Shown in pieces: positions 35,101 through 43,412 of a stretch of 64,000 bases of DNA. The notes beneath the pieces were generated by a model, which was not told the DNA's origin, did no database searches, and was given only the letters and a program-made list of their open reading frames with translations. The stretch spans positions 1,178,001-1,242,000 of the forward strand of contig NZ_RWIU01000001.1 of assembly GCF_003944765.1 (NCBI RefSeq), given 5' to 3'. The number at the start of each line of letters is the position of its first letter. Positions within the stretch are counted from its first letter, which is position 1. The DNA is from Hymenobacter perfusus. Its GTDB lineage: Bacteria; Bacteroidota; Bacteroidia; Cytophagales; Hymenobacteraceae. Both the position numbers and the translations under genes were made by a program.

Positions 35101-37001
35101 GCGGACCGCTCCAGGAGCAGCTGCTGGTCCCAGGCTTCGGGTAGCAGCGTAGCATCATGCAATTGATGCAGAGCCGTGTAGGCAGTGCCGGCTTGCAGCA
35201 TCTCGGTCAGGCGGTTGGCGGGCGGCGCCCATGCTGCATCTGTCACGGCCGCGCCGCTCAGGGACGGTGCCAGCTGGATGTGGCGGGCGGCGGGCAGGAG
35301 CTTTTCGGCGGCGACACGGTCAGCCGGAACTGCCAGGCCCAGGTGCGCGGCCAGGGCAGCAGCCTGGGCTTGCAGCGCCTGCACGGCGGCCTGAGCCGTG
35401 GCCAGCTGGGCGGTGAGGCTGGCCTGGTCAGCGGGTAATACGACCGTCAACTCGCTGCCCCAGAAAAGCAGGTGCCTGGGGGGTCCGGTTTTCTGCAGCG
35501 TAGCCTGCAGGCGCGTCGCTGATGCTTCGGCGTGGGCCGCGTCGGCATCGGTCCAGACGGCCAGATTGGAAAAGGGGATGCGCGGCAGATCTACCGCTCC
35601 CCGCTCTTCGGCCAAGCGCAGCAGCTCGCCGGACACTTGTTGGGCGGTGCGGCGGCTGCGGCCGATGGGCGCATTCACGGCCAGGGCGTAGTCGTTGAGG
35701 GTCTGGCGGTAGCGGGGCAGCTGGGTGAGCTGGTCTTTCACGCTGGTGGCCAAGGCGGGGCGGCCGAGGCCCAGGGTATGGCGCAGCTCGTCGTGCAGGG
35801 CTTTTTTATTGGTTTTGTGGCTGTGCAGCTCCAGGCAGGCCGCGCCCAGACCCAGGGCATCGAGGCGGCGCTTTACCACTTCCAGCGCGGCCATCTTTTC
35901 GGCCACAAACAGCACCTTCTTCCCGGCCCCAATAGCCTCCGCCAGCAGGTTGGCAATGGTCTGCGACTTACCGGTACCGGGGGGGCCCTGCACCACCAGG
36001 TTGCGGCCTTCCTGCACCGCCAGCAAAGCCAGCAGCTGCGAAGAATCGGCATCCAACACTTGGTGCAGCTCATGGGCAGTGCTTTCGGTATCCAGAAAAG
36101 CCGTGTCGCCTACCGTCGGGGCCGCGTCGCGGAAGCCGGTATCCGGCCCCAGCAGGGCCTCGATGGCGGGATGGGTAAGCAGCGGACTGTCGGCGGGCCA
36201 GGTGGCGGGGTCCAGGTCACGGTAGAGCAGGAATTTGCCGAAGGAGAAGAATCCCAAGGCCATGCTGTCGGGCGCTACCTCCCAGCGCGGGAAACCGGCC
36301 ACGGTGGCCGCTACGGCCGCGTAATAGTCGGCTAGGGGCATTTCCTCCTCCAGCAGCGGCAGCGCCAGGCCGAAGCCAGCTTTCAGCTTGGCCTGCAGAC
36401 TCAGGTTGCTTTCGGTCTCGGCTCCGGTGTGGCGCAGCTTAAACCGCTCGGCAGCGGTGCCGCGCTCCAACAGTACCGGCACCAGCACCAGCGGGGCCTG
36501 CCGGGCTTCCTCAGCGCTGTCGGCCTCGTACCAGCCCAGCATGCCCAGGGCCAGATACAGAATGTTCACGCCCTGCTCTTCCAGACTGGTGCGGGCGGTG
36601 TAGTAGGTGTTCAGCAAGCGGCTTTCCAGGCGGGCCAGCGGTTCGGCGGTTTGCAGCTTGTTGTCGGTAAGCAGGGCCTGCCGCTCGGCTTCGGTGAGTT
36701 CGGGAGAGACGATTACGGCCGTATCCGCAACGGAGGGGTCAACTGCGTTTCGCCCAGGTTCCGGTGCGGCCTGGAAGTACATGGTTTTGCCCTGGCGCAC
36801 CAGCACGTCGTACACCGCCGCCGCTGCTTCCTGCACTACGGCCACGCCCTGAGCTTTGGAAAGGCGGAAGTTGAGCAGCGGGTTGCGCAGACCCAGGTCC
36901 AGCAATTCCTGGCGGGAAGCCTCCAGCCGGGCGGCGAGGGCGGCGGCAGGCACTGGCCCGGTTGGGTCCGGCTGGTCGGATAGACTAGAATCAGGCTCCA
37001 T
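32184..37001 (-). CDS. DUF4011 / SF1 helicase / Vsr-like nuclease / DUF3320 protein (putative antiphage)
   Basis: Very large protein of 1605 residues from the ATG at 37001. Order: DUF4011 near the N terminus (ELLDLGLRNPLLNFRLSKAQ, ~25-50); Walker A GPPGTGKS ~338-345; Walker B VVFDEASQ ~990; further SF1 helicase motifs (GDSKQLPPTSF ~1015, VQGDERDVILISIGY ~1190); a Vsr/DUF559-like nuclease ~1283-1375 (SPFEEVVYRAL, YIDLAVVDP, GIECDGAMYHSA); and DUF3320 at ~1450-1600. This matches the architecture I recall as the single-gene antiphage system Hhe. It probably binds and cleaves invading or aberrant DNA in the cytoplasm. The RAYT gene follows directly. The frame is intact. Confidence 0.9.
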   Translation of the reverse strand: MEPDSSLSDQPDPTGPVPAAALAARLEASRQELLDLGLRNPLLNFRLSKAQGVAVVQEAAAAVYDVLVRQGKTMYFQAAPEPGRNAVDPSVADTAVIVSPELTEAERQALLTDNKLQTAEPLARLESRLLNTYYTARTSLEEQGVNILYLALGMLGWYEADSAEEARQAPLVLVPVLLERGTAAERFKLRHTGAETESNLSLQAKLKAGFGLALPLLEEEMPLADYYAAVAATVAGFPRWEVAPDSMALGFFSFGKFLLYRDLDPATWPADSPLLTHPAIEALLGPDTGFRDAAPTVGDTAFLDTESTAHELHQVLDADSSQLLALLAVQEGRNLVVQGPPGTGKSQTIANLLAEAIGAGKKVLFVAEKMAALEVVKRRLDALGLGAACLELHSHKTNKKALHDELRHTLGLGRPALATSVKDQLTQLPRYRQTLNDYALAVNAPIGRSRRTAQQVSGELLRLAEERGAVDLPRIPFSNLAVWTDADAAHAEASATRLQATLQKTGPPRHLLFWGSELTVVLPADQASLTAQLATAQAAVQALQAQAAALAAHLGLAVPADRVAAEKLLPAARHIQLAPSLSGAAVTDAAWAPPANRLTEMLQAGTAYTALHQLHDATLLPEAWDQQLLLERSALLSYGGKWWNFLSADYRRARQRLQSLWRGPLPKEAAKLLPVIDAIHEAARHHQTLTEADAWASSLFGPAWQGPRSGWPALTKTQEYLTLTHQRISRGELPRELLGYLAANQSSGSSSSFEERGAYGEVHRPHDLTGQLSTLETALAQHRAALQTVIDSLQLNEARRFGSEGRLQFHSFDNQQQILAAWAADVPALRLMTEWNNVAVSVQQEQLPELLLLAETWPEAPRLLAAAVRQTWLEYLQRQAYEQHPALRQFERASHEELVARFRQADQDSLYHNRIRALRRHHDGLPHPQAGGQLLILKNEFAKKARHKPLRRLMAEAGRAIQAIKPVFMMSPLSVAGYLPPGAVEFDLVVFDEASQVKPVDALGAIARGRQLVVVGDSKQLPPTSFFDSLTGAGEEADEENVTADIQSILELCKARQMPERMLRWHYRSLHQSLIAASNHLFYDDKLVIFPSPGGQEQLGLVYHQLPATYYERGTTRTNPLEAQAVAEAVMHHARTTPRLTLGVVAFSTAQRQAIQDALEKLRRPHPETESFFNRHPHEPFFIKNLENVQGDERDVILISIGYGRTKDGYLTMSFGPLNGEGGERRLNVLITRAKQRCEVFTNLTADDLDLSRTRAKGVAALKTFLGFAQHGRLNQNEETGRAMESPFEEVVYRALTARGYVVRPQIGSQGFYIDLAVVDPDQPGRYVLGIECDGAMYHSARSARDRDRLRQQVLEAVGWRLHRIWSTDWFRDPARETQRAVQAIEEARRRAAQNDPNEPVEPGDAAETADIEREELPAATQALAEPYQVAQLPAAVGHRELHQHGLGQLANWLTQIVRIESPVHLDEATRRLGQASGATQVGARMRKAGRDAALLAANLRHLRQQGEFLWDITMHQPPLRDRSQLPAISRRLTFVAPEELARALRTVVEQSFALPREAVFLPAVRLLGFSRLSDDMRQQLDAVLAGLLASGEVMEVNGVLKPAG

Positions 37002-37100
37002 ATGATTGATCTGATAGGCTAAAAAACACACAACAAGGGCCAATTTACGGCGCCGGCTATTCTGCACAAGCCGGTTTCTAGCCGGCATTTCCTCACAGAA

Positions 37101-37135
37101 AAGGCCCCGACTGCTACGGGAGCAACCGGGGCCTT
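37101..37135. terminator. Terminator of the amino acid permease gene
   Basis: Arms AAGGCCCCG and CGGGGCCTT around a 16-nt loop, just after the permease stop on the minus strand. Confidence 0.7.
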
Positions 37136-37156
37136 ATCATGGCAAAACCAGTTCTT

Positions 37157-38920
37157 CTACCGACTCAGCGTTGCCTTCTTCAGGCCCAGCTTGCTGTGCT
37201 TGAAGCCGTAATTAAAGTACAAAGCCAAGCCGATAACCAGCCAGCCGAAGAACAGCAGCCAGTTATTGATGCCCAGCTGGGTCATCAGGTAGAGGTTGGT
37301 GAGCAGGCCCAGGGTGGGCAGCAAACTCAGTTTTTTGCGGAACGAGAGCCAGGCCAGGCCCAGGCAGAAGCCGAAGAACACCAGCATCGGGATGTAGTGG
37401 CGGCCTTCCTCGTAGCTGCCCAGGGCCTGGGTGAATTCCTGAATACCGGCCTGGTTGTACATAAACAGCAGTACCACGCCCACCACCATCAGCAGCGGCA
37501 CCAGAAACTGCCCGTTGATGTAGGGCACCTTGAAGCGGGCATTGCTCTGGCCGTGGGGGTCGATGATGAGGATGCCGCCGCACACCAGCGCAAATGCAAA
37601 CAGCGTCCCGATACTCGTCAGGTCAATTACCAGGTCCATGTTCAGCAGCATGGCCGGCACGCCCACGAAGAAGCCCGTGACGATGGTGCTGAACGAAGGC
37701 GTGTGAAACTTGGGATGTACCCGGGAGAATACCGGCGGCAACAGTCCGTCGCGGCTCATGGTCATCCAGATGCGGGGCTGCCCAATCTGGAACACCAGCA
37801 GCACCGAGGCCATAGCCAGCACCGCCGACACGGCCACCACGCCGCCCAGCCACTTCACGCCCACTTTGTTGAACACGTAGGCCAGGGGGTCGCCCACGGC
37901 CAGCTCCTTATAGTTCACCATGCCCGTGAGGATCAGGGTGATAATCACGTACAGAATGGTGCAGATGATGAGGGCGTAAATCATGGCCCGGGGCAGGTCG
38001 CGCTGGGGGTTTTTGCACTCCTCAGCCGTCGTCGAAATGGCATCGAAACCGATGTAAGCGAAGAACACCGCCGACACGCCTTTCAGCACGCCGCCAATGC
38101 CGTTGGGGGCGAAGGGGCTCCAGTTTTCGGGCTGCACGTAGAACGCGCCCACCAGAATCACCACGGCCACTACCACCAGCTTCAGGGCCACCAGCAGGTT
38201 GCTGGCGTTCTTGCTTTCCTTGATACCCACGTACACCAACGCCGTAATAGCCAGCGTAATAAGTCCGGCCGGCAGATCCAGCACCAGCCGCAGCCCGCCC
38301 CCCAGTTCGGGAGCCGCGCTCCAGGCTTTGTAGCCTTCCAGCTGGGCCGCCGAGGCTTCGCTCAGCGGTTTGCCGGCCTGCATCAAAGCCAGCACCTCGT
38401 TGTAGTACTTGTGGGCACTCTGCATGCCCATCGTCAGCCAGATGGGCACGTTGACGCCCACTCCGCTCAGTAGTCCGGTAAAGTAATCCGACCACGAAAT
38501 GGCCACCACGATGTTGCCCACCGCGTACTCCATAATCAACGCCCAGCCGATAATCCAGGCCGTGAGCTCCCCAAAGGAGGCGTAGGCGTACGTGTAGGCC
38601 GAGCCACTGACGGGAATAGTAGCCGCGAACTGGGCGTAGCACAATGCCGAGAAAGCGCAGGCAATAGCCGTAAACACGAACAGCAGTGACACGGCCGGGC
38701 CGCCATCGTGGGAGGCGTTGCCGATGGTGCTGAATATGCCGGCCCCGATAACGGCCGCAATACCCAGCGACGTCAGGTCGCGGACGGTGAGGTGGCGCTC
38801 CAGGCCGCCGGCGGGGCCGCCGTGGCCTTCCGCGTCGGCGGGCGGGTTGTGCAGAATGTCGTCGAGGCTTTTGCGGCGAAACAGGCCGCTGAGGCGCGAG
38901 GGAGGCAGGGGGGTTGACAA
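37157..38920 (-). CDS. APC family amino acid permease (cationic amino acid transporter-like)
   Basis: Inner-membrane protein of 587 residues with 12-14 transmembrane segments. The APC signature is clear: SLGIAAVIGAGIFSTIG at the first segment, PVSGSAYTYAYASFGELTAW, and AYIGFDAISTTAEECKNPQR. Resemblance to CAT-type transporters (LFRRKSLDDIL start, ~580 residues) suggests basic or neutral amino acids. The start codon appears to be TTG, since no suitable ATG is in frame. The loop at ~165-215 is an unusually long periplasmic or cytoplasmic insertion for the family. Confidence 0.9.
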   Translation of the reverse strand: MSTPLPPSRLSGLFRRKSLDDILHNPPADAEGHGGPAGGLERHLTVRDLTSLGIAAVIGAGIFSTIGNASHDGGPAVSLLFVFTAIACAFSALCYAQFAATIPVSGSAYTYAYASFGELTAWIIGWALIMEYAVGNIVVAISWSDYFTGLLSGVGVNVPIWLTMGMQSAHKYYNEVLALMQAGKPLSEASAAQLEGYKAWSAAPELGGGLRLVLDLPAGLITLAITALVYVGIKESKNASNLLVALKLVVVAVVILVGAFYVQPENWSPFAPNGIGGVLKGVSAVFFAYIGFDAISTTAEECKNPQRDLPRAMIYALIICTILYVIITLILTGMVNYKELAVGDPLAYVFNKVGVKWLGGVVAVSAVLAMASVLLVFQIGQPRIWMTMSRDGLLPPVFSRVHPKFHTPSFSTIVTGFFVGVPAMLLNMDLVIDLTSIGTLFAFALVCGGILIIDPHGQSNARFKVPYINGQFLVPLLMVVGVVLLFMYNQAGIQEFTQALGSYEEGRHYIPMLVFFGFCLGLAWLSFRKKLSLLPTLGLLTNLYLMTQLGINNWLLFFGWLVIGLALYFNYGFKHSKLGLKKATLSR

Positions 38921-39099
38921 AATCGGGCGTGAGAGGGTAGAAAGGGAAACCTGAAGTAGCCCGAAGCCGCACGGCCCCAGCGGGCAGCGGGCGGCAGCCG
39001 GCTACTTCAGGGGGCAAAAGATACAGAATAATGGCGGGCGGCTGCACGTTCTCCCTGCTGCTGCCCTATCTTCCGGCTGCTACCGTTATCCTTCCCGCT

Positions 39100-39834
39100 A
39101 TGACTTCCCGCATTTCTATCCCCGCGCCCTGCCCGGCCTGCTGGGCCGATATGACGGCTGCCCCCGGCGGCCGTCACTGCGCCGCCTGCAACAAAGTGGT
39201 AGTCGATTTCAGCAGTATGAATACGGCAGAAGCCACGGCGTACCTGCAACGCCACCCCGAAGCTTGCGGCCGATTCAAGCCCGAGCAGATCAATCCACTT
39301 TCCAACTGGGCTCCTTGGCTGGCGGCGGCTGTACTTGCTCTATCCTCCTGCGAAACGAGCCCGTCAACCAACTCCACAATGAGCCCGGAGTTACTGGCTA
39401 AAGAGACGCTCGTACACCACCAGGACTCTATTCTGGTACATGGTAAGGTAGTGGATAAAGGAAGTGGTCAGCCGCTGGCGCGAGCCATTATTATCAGCGA
39501 ACAGGACACTTCCTTGCACACCCGTACCAATGCGGATGGCACCTTTACCCTTCTACTTCCCAGGTCGTTACGCGGCACCCAACTGGTAGCCGCCCAGCCC
39601 ATGCCGGATCATCTGACTCCCAACGACCCGGAGCCCGGTTTATATATTCCCCGCTATTTCGCTGCGGAAGAGGATGCACCTGCTGTAATCCAGCTACGCA
39701 ACCCAGGCCCCATGATTGGTCAGCCGATTCTGGAGCTTCAGGAAAACTACTCCCCGGCCGTTATGTCCCGCATTATGCATTTGGCCCCACCGCCACCGCC
39801 ACCCAATTTATCACAGTACGAGCTTCCACGATAA
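39100..39834 (+). CDS. Cysteine-motif protein with membrane segment and CarboxypepD_reg-like domain, paralogue 1
   Basis: Product of 244 residues from the ATG at 39100. The N-terminal ~60 residues contain paired cysteines (C11/C14, C27/C30, plus C56) in the pattern CPACWADM ... HCAACNKVVVDFSS, probably a small metal-binding or redox fold. A hydrophobic segment (~69-84) ends in LSSC, lipobox-like but far from the N terminus. Then comes a CarboxypepD_reg-like sandwich (GKVVDKGSGQPLARAIII ... TRTNADGTFTLLLP, ~113-175) and a Pro-rich tail. The next gene encodes a paralogue with the same layout. Function unknown; a Cys domain in the cytoplasm linked across the membrane to a periplasmic sandwich is the simplest topology. 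Confidence 0.75.
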   Translation: MTSRISIPAPCPACWADMTAAPGGRHCAACNKVVVDFSSMNTAEATAYLQRHPEACGRFKPEQINPLSNWAPWLAAAVLALSSCETSPSTNSTMSPELLAKETLVHHQDSILVHGKVVDKGSGQPLARAIIISEQDTSLHTRTNADGTFTLLLPRSLRGTQLVAAQPMPDHLTPNDPEPGLYIPRYFAAEEDAPAVIQLRNPGPMIGQPILELQENYSPAVMSRIMHLAPPPPPPNLSQYELPR

Positions 39835-39908
39835 TCTAAAATTCTGCCGAAAGCGTGTGGAATCCGGCCCAGCCTGGCATCAGACTACCCGAACCTCACG
39901 CTACTGCC

Positions 39909-40622
39909 ATGCCCGCACGTTTCACCGTCACCATCCCCCAGCCCTGCCACGAGAGCTGGGCCGCCATGACACCCGCGGCCCAGGGCCGCCACTGCGCCGC
40001 CTGTGACAAGGTGGTGGTCGATTTTACTCGCCTGACCGATGCCGAAGTGGTAGCCTACCTCAGCCAAACCAACGGCCGAAGCTGCGGCCGATTTCGGGCG
40101 GAGCAGCTAAGCCGCCCGCTGCGGGTCACGGCAGACGCGCCAGTTTCGCGCCGCTGGCTGGCCGCCGCGCTGGCGGTGCTGGGGCTGGGCGTGGCCGGGC
40201 CGGCCGGAGCGCAAACCAAGTCTACCGCGCCGCAGGAGCAGCGGCAGCTGCCGAGCGAAGCGGCAGTATCGACGGCAACTGCCGCTGACCGTATCATCCG
40301 GGGCCGGGTGACGTATGCGGGTAGCGGCGAAGGGCTGCCGGGCGTTACGGTGCTGCTGAAGGGTACTACTATTGGGGTTTCCACCAATTCGGATGGAACG
40401 TTTGAGCTGCCCCTCCCCGATTCTGTTGACTACGAACAGTTGGTACTTTTTACAACTGTCGGCTTTATTAGTGAGGAGCATAAACTCGGGTCATTACTCA
40501 CTAAACCTGGTAGCATTGCAATTCAGCTTGATACAGATGTAAAGGGCGGTCTAAGCTTCAGCGCCTGCTACACTCCCCGTGGCCTGTGGCAGCGGCTGAC
40601 GCGGCTGACTCGGCAGCATTAA
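39909..40622 (+). CDS. Cysteine-motif protein with membrane segment and CarboxypepD_reg-like domain, paralogue 2
   Basis: Product of 237 residues from the ATG at 39909, 74 nt after its paralogue. It shares the N-terminal pattern (PCHESWAAM, GRHCAACDKVVVDFTRLTDA, CGRFRAEQ; C13, C29, C32, C59). The hydrophobic segment is at 82-101 and ends PAGAQ, which looks like a signal-peptidase site placed 100 residues into the protein. The CarboxypepD_reg-like domain follows (GRVTYAGSGEGLPGVTVLLK ... STNSDGTFELPLP). The last ~45 residues are less GC-rich in codon choice than the rest. The tandem pair arose by duplication and has diverged strongly outside the motifs. Confidence 0.75.
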   Translation: MPARFTVTIPQPCHESWAAMTPAAQGRHCAACDKVVVDFTRLTDAEVVAYLSQTNGRSCGRFRAEQLSRPLRVTADAPVSRRWLAAALAVLGLGVAGPAGAQTKSTAPQEQRQLPSEAAVSTATAADRIIRGRVTYAGSGEGLPGVTVLLKGTTIGVSTNSDGTFELPLPDSVDYEQLVLFTTVGFISEEHKLGSLLTKPGSIAIQLDTDVKGGLSFSACYTPRGLWQRLTRLTRQH

Positions 40623-40672
40623 ACCGGCCCACCACCAAACCTTTCACCCCCCGAAACCCTTATTCCGGCAGT

Positions 40673-41794
40673 ATGAAGAATTTACTGCTGGCTGCTTTCC
40701 TGCTATTCACGGCCGCGGGCTGCGCCCTGAAGCCGACCAACAAATTCGACGTGTTCACGGAGCGGGCTCAGCTGCCCCAGGAGGAGGCTGTACACAAGCA
40801 AAACTCACTGGAATGGTGGTACTTCACCGGCCACCTGCGCGACCGGAAAACCGGCGAGCAGTTCGGGGTAGAGTACGTGTTTTTCCACTTCAACCTGAAC
40901 GGGAAGCGCGACTGGCAGATGGTCAACTTCGCCCTCACCGACCCGCAAGCCAAGCAGTTCCGCTACGACTACAAGGTGCAGCGCCTGCCGCAGCTGCTGG
41001 AACCGAAGTTGCCGCTCAGCCTGCACGCCGAGAAAAAGGACCAGACCTGGACCCTCGACGGGCAGGAGGGCCGCTACCACTTGCAGGGCCGCATGGCCGC
41101 CCACCAGGGCCACGCCCTCGATTTGCGCACCGTGCCCGCCAAACCCGTATTGCTGCACAGCGGCACCGGCTACGAAAACTACGGCGACGTGGCCCAGGCC
41201 GGCTACTACAGCTACCCCCGCCTCACGGCCACCGGCACGCTGGAAGTAAACGGCCAGGTGCACGAGGTGGAGGGCGAGCTGTGGTATGACCGGCAATGGA
41301 ACTGCAACAGCGTGACCGACAAAGGCATCGGCTGGGACTGGTTTTCCCTGCAACTCGATGAAATCGACCCGGCGGCCACCGCCCAGGCCGGCCCCTCATC
41401 CGGCCCGGCCCCCATGCCCACCCGCCACGACATTATGACCTACCTGCTGTTTGACCGCAACTCCAGCCGCACCGTGAGCGGCGGCACCTACAGCGGCCCC
41501 AGCCAGAACGTAGATCTGAAAGCGGATGACTTCCAGCTCGAAGTGGTTGATTACTGGACCAGCCCCCACTCCAAGCTGCGCTACCCCAGCAAGTGGCGCC
41601 TGCGCATCCCCAGCCAGGAGTACGACCTCACCATTACCCCGCTGGTAGCCGACCAGGAACTTACGCTCAAGCTGTTCGCCGGTATCAAAATGCACTACTG
41701 GGAAGGCATGTGCCGGGTCGAAGGCACCCACCACGGCCGCCCTGTACAGGGCAACAGCTACGTGGAGCTCACGAACCGGGGGAAAGAGAAGTAA
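40673..41794 (+). CDS. Lipocalin-like lipoprotein, carotenoid 1,2-hydratase/AttH family
   Basis: Product of 373 residues from the ATG at 40673. A lipoprotein signal peptide has lipobox TAAGC (Cys17). The hallmark EWWYFTGHL is at 47-55, followed by a double lipocalin-like barrel with the WYDRQWN motif near ~207-213 and GWDWFSLQLDE after it. AttH/CrtC-like proteins include carotenoid hydratases and uncharacterised lipid-binding lipoproteins. No carotenoid genes are nearby, so the second is more likely. Confidence 0.85.
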   Translation: MKNLLLAAFLLFTAAGCALKPTNKFDVFTERAQLPQEEAVHKQNSLEWWYFTGHLRDRKTGEQFGVEYVFFHFNLNGKRDWQMVNFALTDPQAKQFRYDYKVQRLPQLLEPKLPLSLHAEKKDQTWTLDGQEGRYHLQGRMAAHQGHALDLRTVPAKPVLLHSGTGYENYGDVAQAGYYSYPRLTATGTLEVNGQVHEVEGELWYDRQWNCNSVTDKGIGWDWFSLQLDEIDPAATAQAGPSSGPAPMPTRHDIMTYLLFDRNSSRTVSGGTYSGPSQNVDLKADDFQLEVVDYWTSPHSKLRYPSKWRLRIPSQEYDLTITPLVADQELTLKLFAGIKMHYWEGMCRVEGTHHGRPVQGNSYVELTNRGKEK

Positions 41795-41809
41795 GACAGT
41801 GAGAAAAAG

Positions 41810-41936
41810 AACGTCATTCTGAGCGAAGGCGAAGCCGTAGTCGAAGAATCTCGCGTGCTGAGGTAGTAGTAGTAGTAACCCAACGAAGCGGTAGAGAATC
41901 TTCGACTGCGGCTGCGCCTTCGCTCAGAATGACGTT
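41810..41936. repeat. Very large REP-like hairpin with a GTA triplet run at its tip
   Basis: Arms at 41810-41852 and 41894-41936 (AACGTCATTCTGAGCGAAGG.. and complement) pair over ~43 bases with few mismatches. The loop includes four to five GTA repeats. It separates the convergent lipoprotein and histidine kinase genes. Confidence 0.92.
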
Positions 41937-41959
41937 CCTTTTTTCACTTCTTGCCACCT

Positions 41960-43147
41960 CTACCCATTCAAAATCACCCGGAAGGTGGTGCCGCGGCCGG
42001 GCTCACTCCACTTCACGAAGAGGCGGCCCTTGTGGTAGTTCTCGATGATGCGCTTGGCCAGGGCCAAGCCCAGCCCCCAGCCCCGCTTCTTGGTGGTGTA
42101 GCCGGGCATAAACACCCGTTCCATCTTGCTTTTCGGAATGCCCTTGCCGGTATCGGTGATGTCGATGGCAATCTGGGACTTGTTGCGGATGGGACGGCGC
42201 AGGTGAATGGTGATGCTGCCCCGGCCATCCATGGCATCCACCGCGTTTTTGCAGATGTTTTCGATGACCCAATCGAACAGCGGAATGTTGACCTGGGCGG
42301 GCGTGTCGGTGGGCAGATCGGTTTTCACTTCGAAGGTCACCTTCCGCGACACCCGGCTTTGCAGGTAGCTGATGGCGTTCTGGGTCACGCGCAGGATGTT
42401 TTCGTCGTTGAGCACCGGCACCGAGCCGATGTTGCTGAACCGCTCGGTAATGATTTCCAGCCGCCGGATGTCCTTGCCCAGCTCCTCCACAATCGGCTCG
42501 TCCTTAAACCGCTCCGACTCACGCAGGTAGGCCTGCCAGCCTACCAGGCTGCTCAAAGGCGTACCCAGTTGGTGGGCCGTTTCCTTGGCAAGGCCCACCC
42601 ACACCCGGTTTTGCTCGGCGCGGCGGGAGTAGCTGAACGCGAAGTAGGCAATAACCGCCAGGCACCCAATGATGGCCAGCTGCACCAGCGGGTAGTACCG
42701 CAGCTGCGTCAGCAAATCCGACTCCTTATAATACAGGAAGTTGCGCATTCCGGCCCCGATTTCGATGACGATGGGCGGGTGCTGCTCCTTCATCAGCTCG
42801 ATTTCCCGGCGCAGCAGCCGGATGGAGGCCTCCTCCGAGCCGCCCTTGGGCACGTTCACGTTGCGGGCATCGATGATGTTGCCGTCCCCGTCCGTCACAA
42901 TCACCGGAATGGTGGTGTTGGCCCCGATAATCTCATCCATCAGAAACGACAGATTCGAGGTTTCCTCGGTGTTGATGATGTAGCGCTGGGTTTTGGCGTA
43001 GAGGTCAATCTGCTCCTGTTCCCGCTCCGAGAGGCGCTGCACCAGCACGTTGGTGTAGATAACGGTGGCTGCCCCAATCAGCAGGGCCACGGCCACAATA
43101 ACAAGCTTGATGCGGGACTTCTGGTCGTAGATGGGAATGGGTAGCAC
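41960..43147 (-). CDS. Orphan sensor histidine kinase
   Basis: About 395 residues if the GTG at 43147 is used, which puts a membrane segment (~13-32) right after a short cytoplasmic start; a TTG at 43297 in the same frame would add 50 Arg-rich residues. A periplasmic or extracytoplasmic stretch (~35-150) and a second membrane segment precede the H-box AKETAHQLGTPLSSL (His ~189), the N-box VIENICKNAVDAM, DTGKGIP and GWGLGLALAKRI. No HAMP-like coiled linker is obvious and no response regulator is adjacent. It is divergent from hemA. Confidence 0.85.
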   Translation of the reverse strand: MLPIPIYDQKSRIKLVIVAVALLIGAATVIYTNVLVQRLSEREQEQIDLYAKTQRYIINTEETSNLSFLMDEIIGANTTIPVIVTDGDGNIIDARNVNVPKGGSEEASIRLLRREIELMKEQHPPIVIEIGAGMRNFLYYKESDLLTQLRYYPLVQLAIIGCLAVIAYFAFSYSRRAEQNRVWVGLAKETAHQLGTPLSSLVGWQAYLRESERFKDEPIVEELGKDIRRLEIITERFSNIGSVPVLNDENILRVTQNAISYLQSRVSRKVTFEVKTDLPTDTPAQVNIPLFDWVIENICKNAVDAMDGRGSITIHLRRPIRNKSQIAIDITDTGKGIPKSKMERVFMPGYTTKKRGWGLGLALAKRIIENYHKGRLFVKWSEPGRGTTFRVILNG

Positions 43148-43352
43148 GGGCGCAGCGGAACGGATGAGGGGCAGGCCGGATACGGCCAAGGCCCCGGCGA
43201 AGATACGGTTCCGCCCCCGCCAGGACCCGCGCCGGTAACGCACGGCGAATGATTTTCGTCCGTTTTGGCCCGCATAATCACCTGTTAACCGGCGCAAACC
43301 GGGTTTCCGCCCTAATTTACGCTCCGCCCGAACCCTGGGCCGGTATCAACTG

Positions 43353-43384
43353 TTTTTACCCTAGCAATTTGTAGCGTATTTTTG
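43353..43384 (+). promoter_or_regulatory. Promoter of hemA
   Basis: -7 element TATTTTTG at 43377-43384 (exact TAnnTTTG), with a T-rich TTTTT at 43353-43357 at a spacing of 19 nt that may serve as the -33 element. The hemA ATG is 28 nt further on. Confidence 0.6.
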
Positions 43385-43412
43385 CCCCCTGATTTTCGCA
43401 CTAGCACCAGCT

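Noticed and set aside
37139..38473. Long plus-strand open frame (444 codons)
   Set aside because: Antisense shadow of the amino acid permease, very rich in Gln and His, as expected from the reverse complement of hydrophobic codons.
41951..43144. Long plus-strand open frame (397 codons)
   Set aside because: Antisense shadow of the histidine kinase gene.
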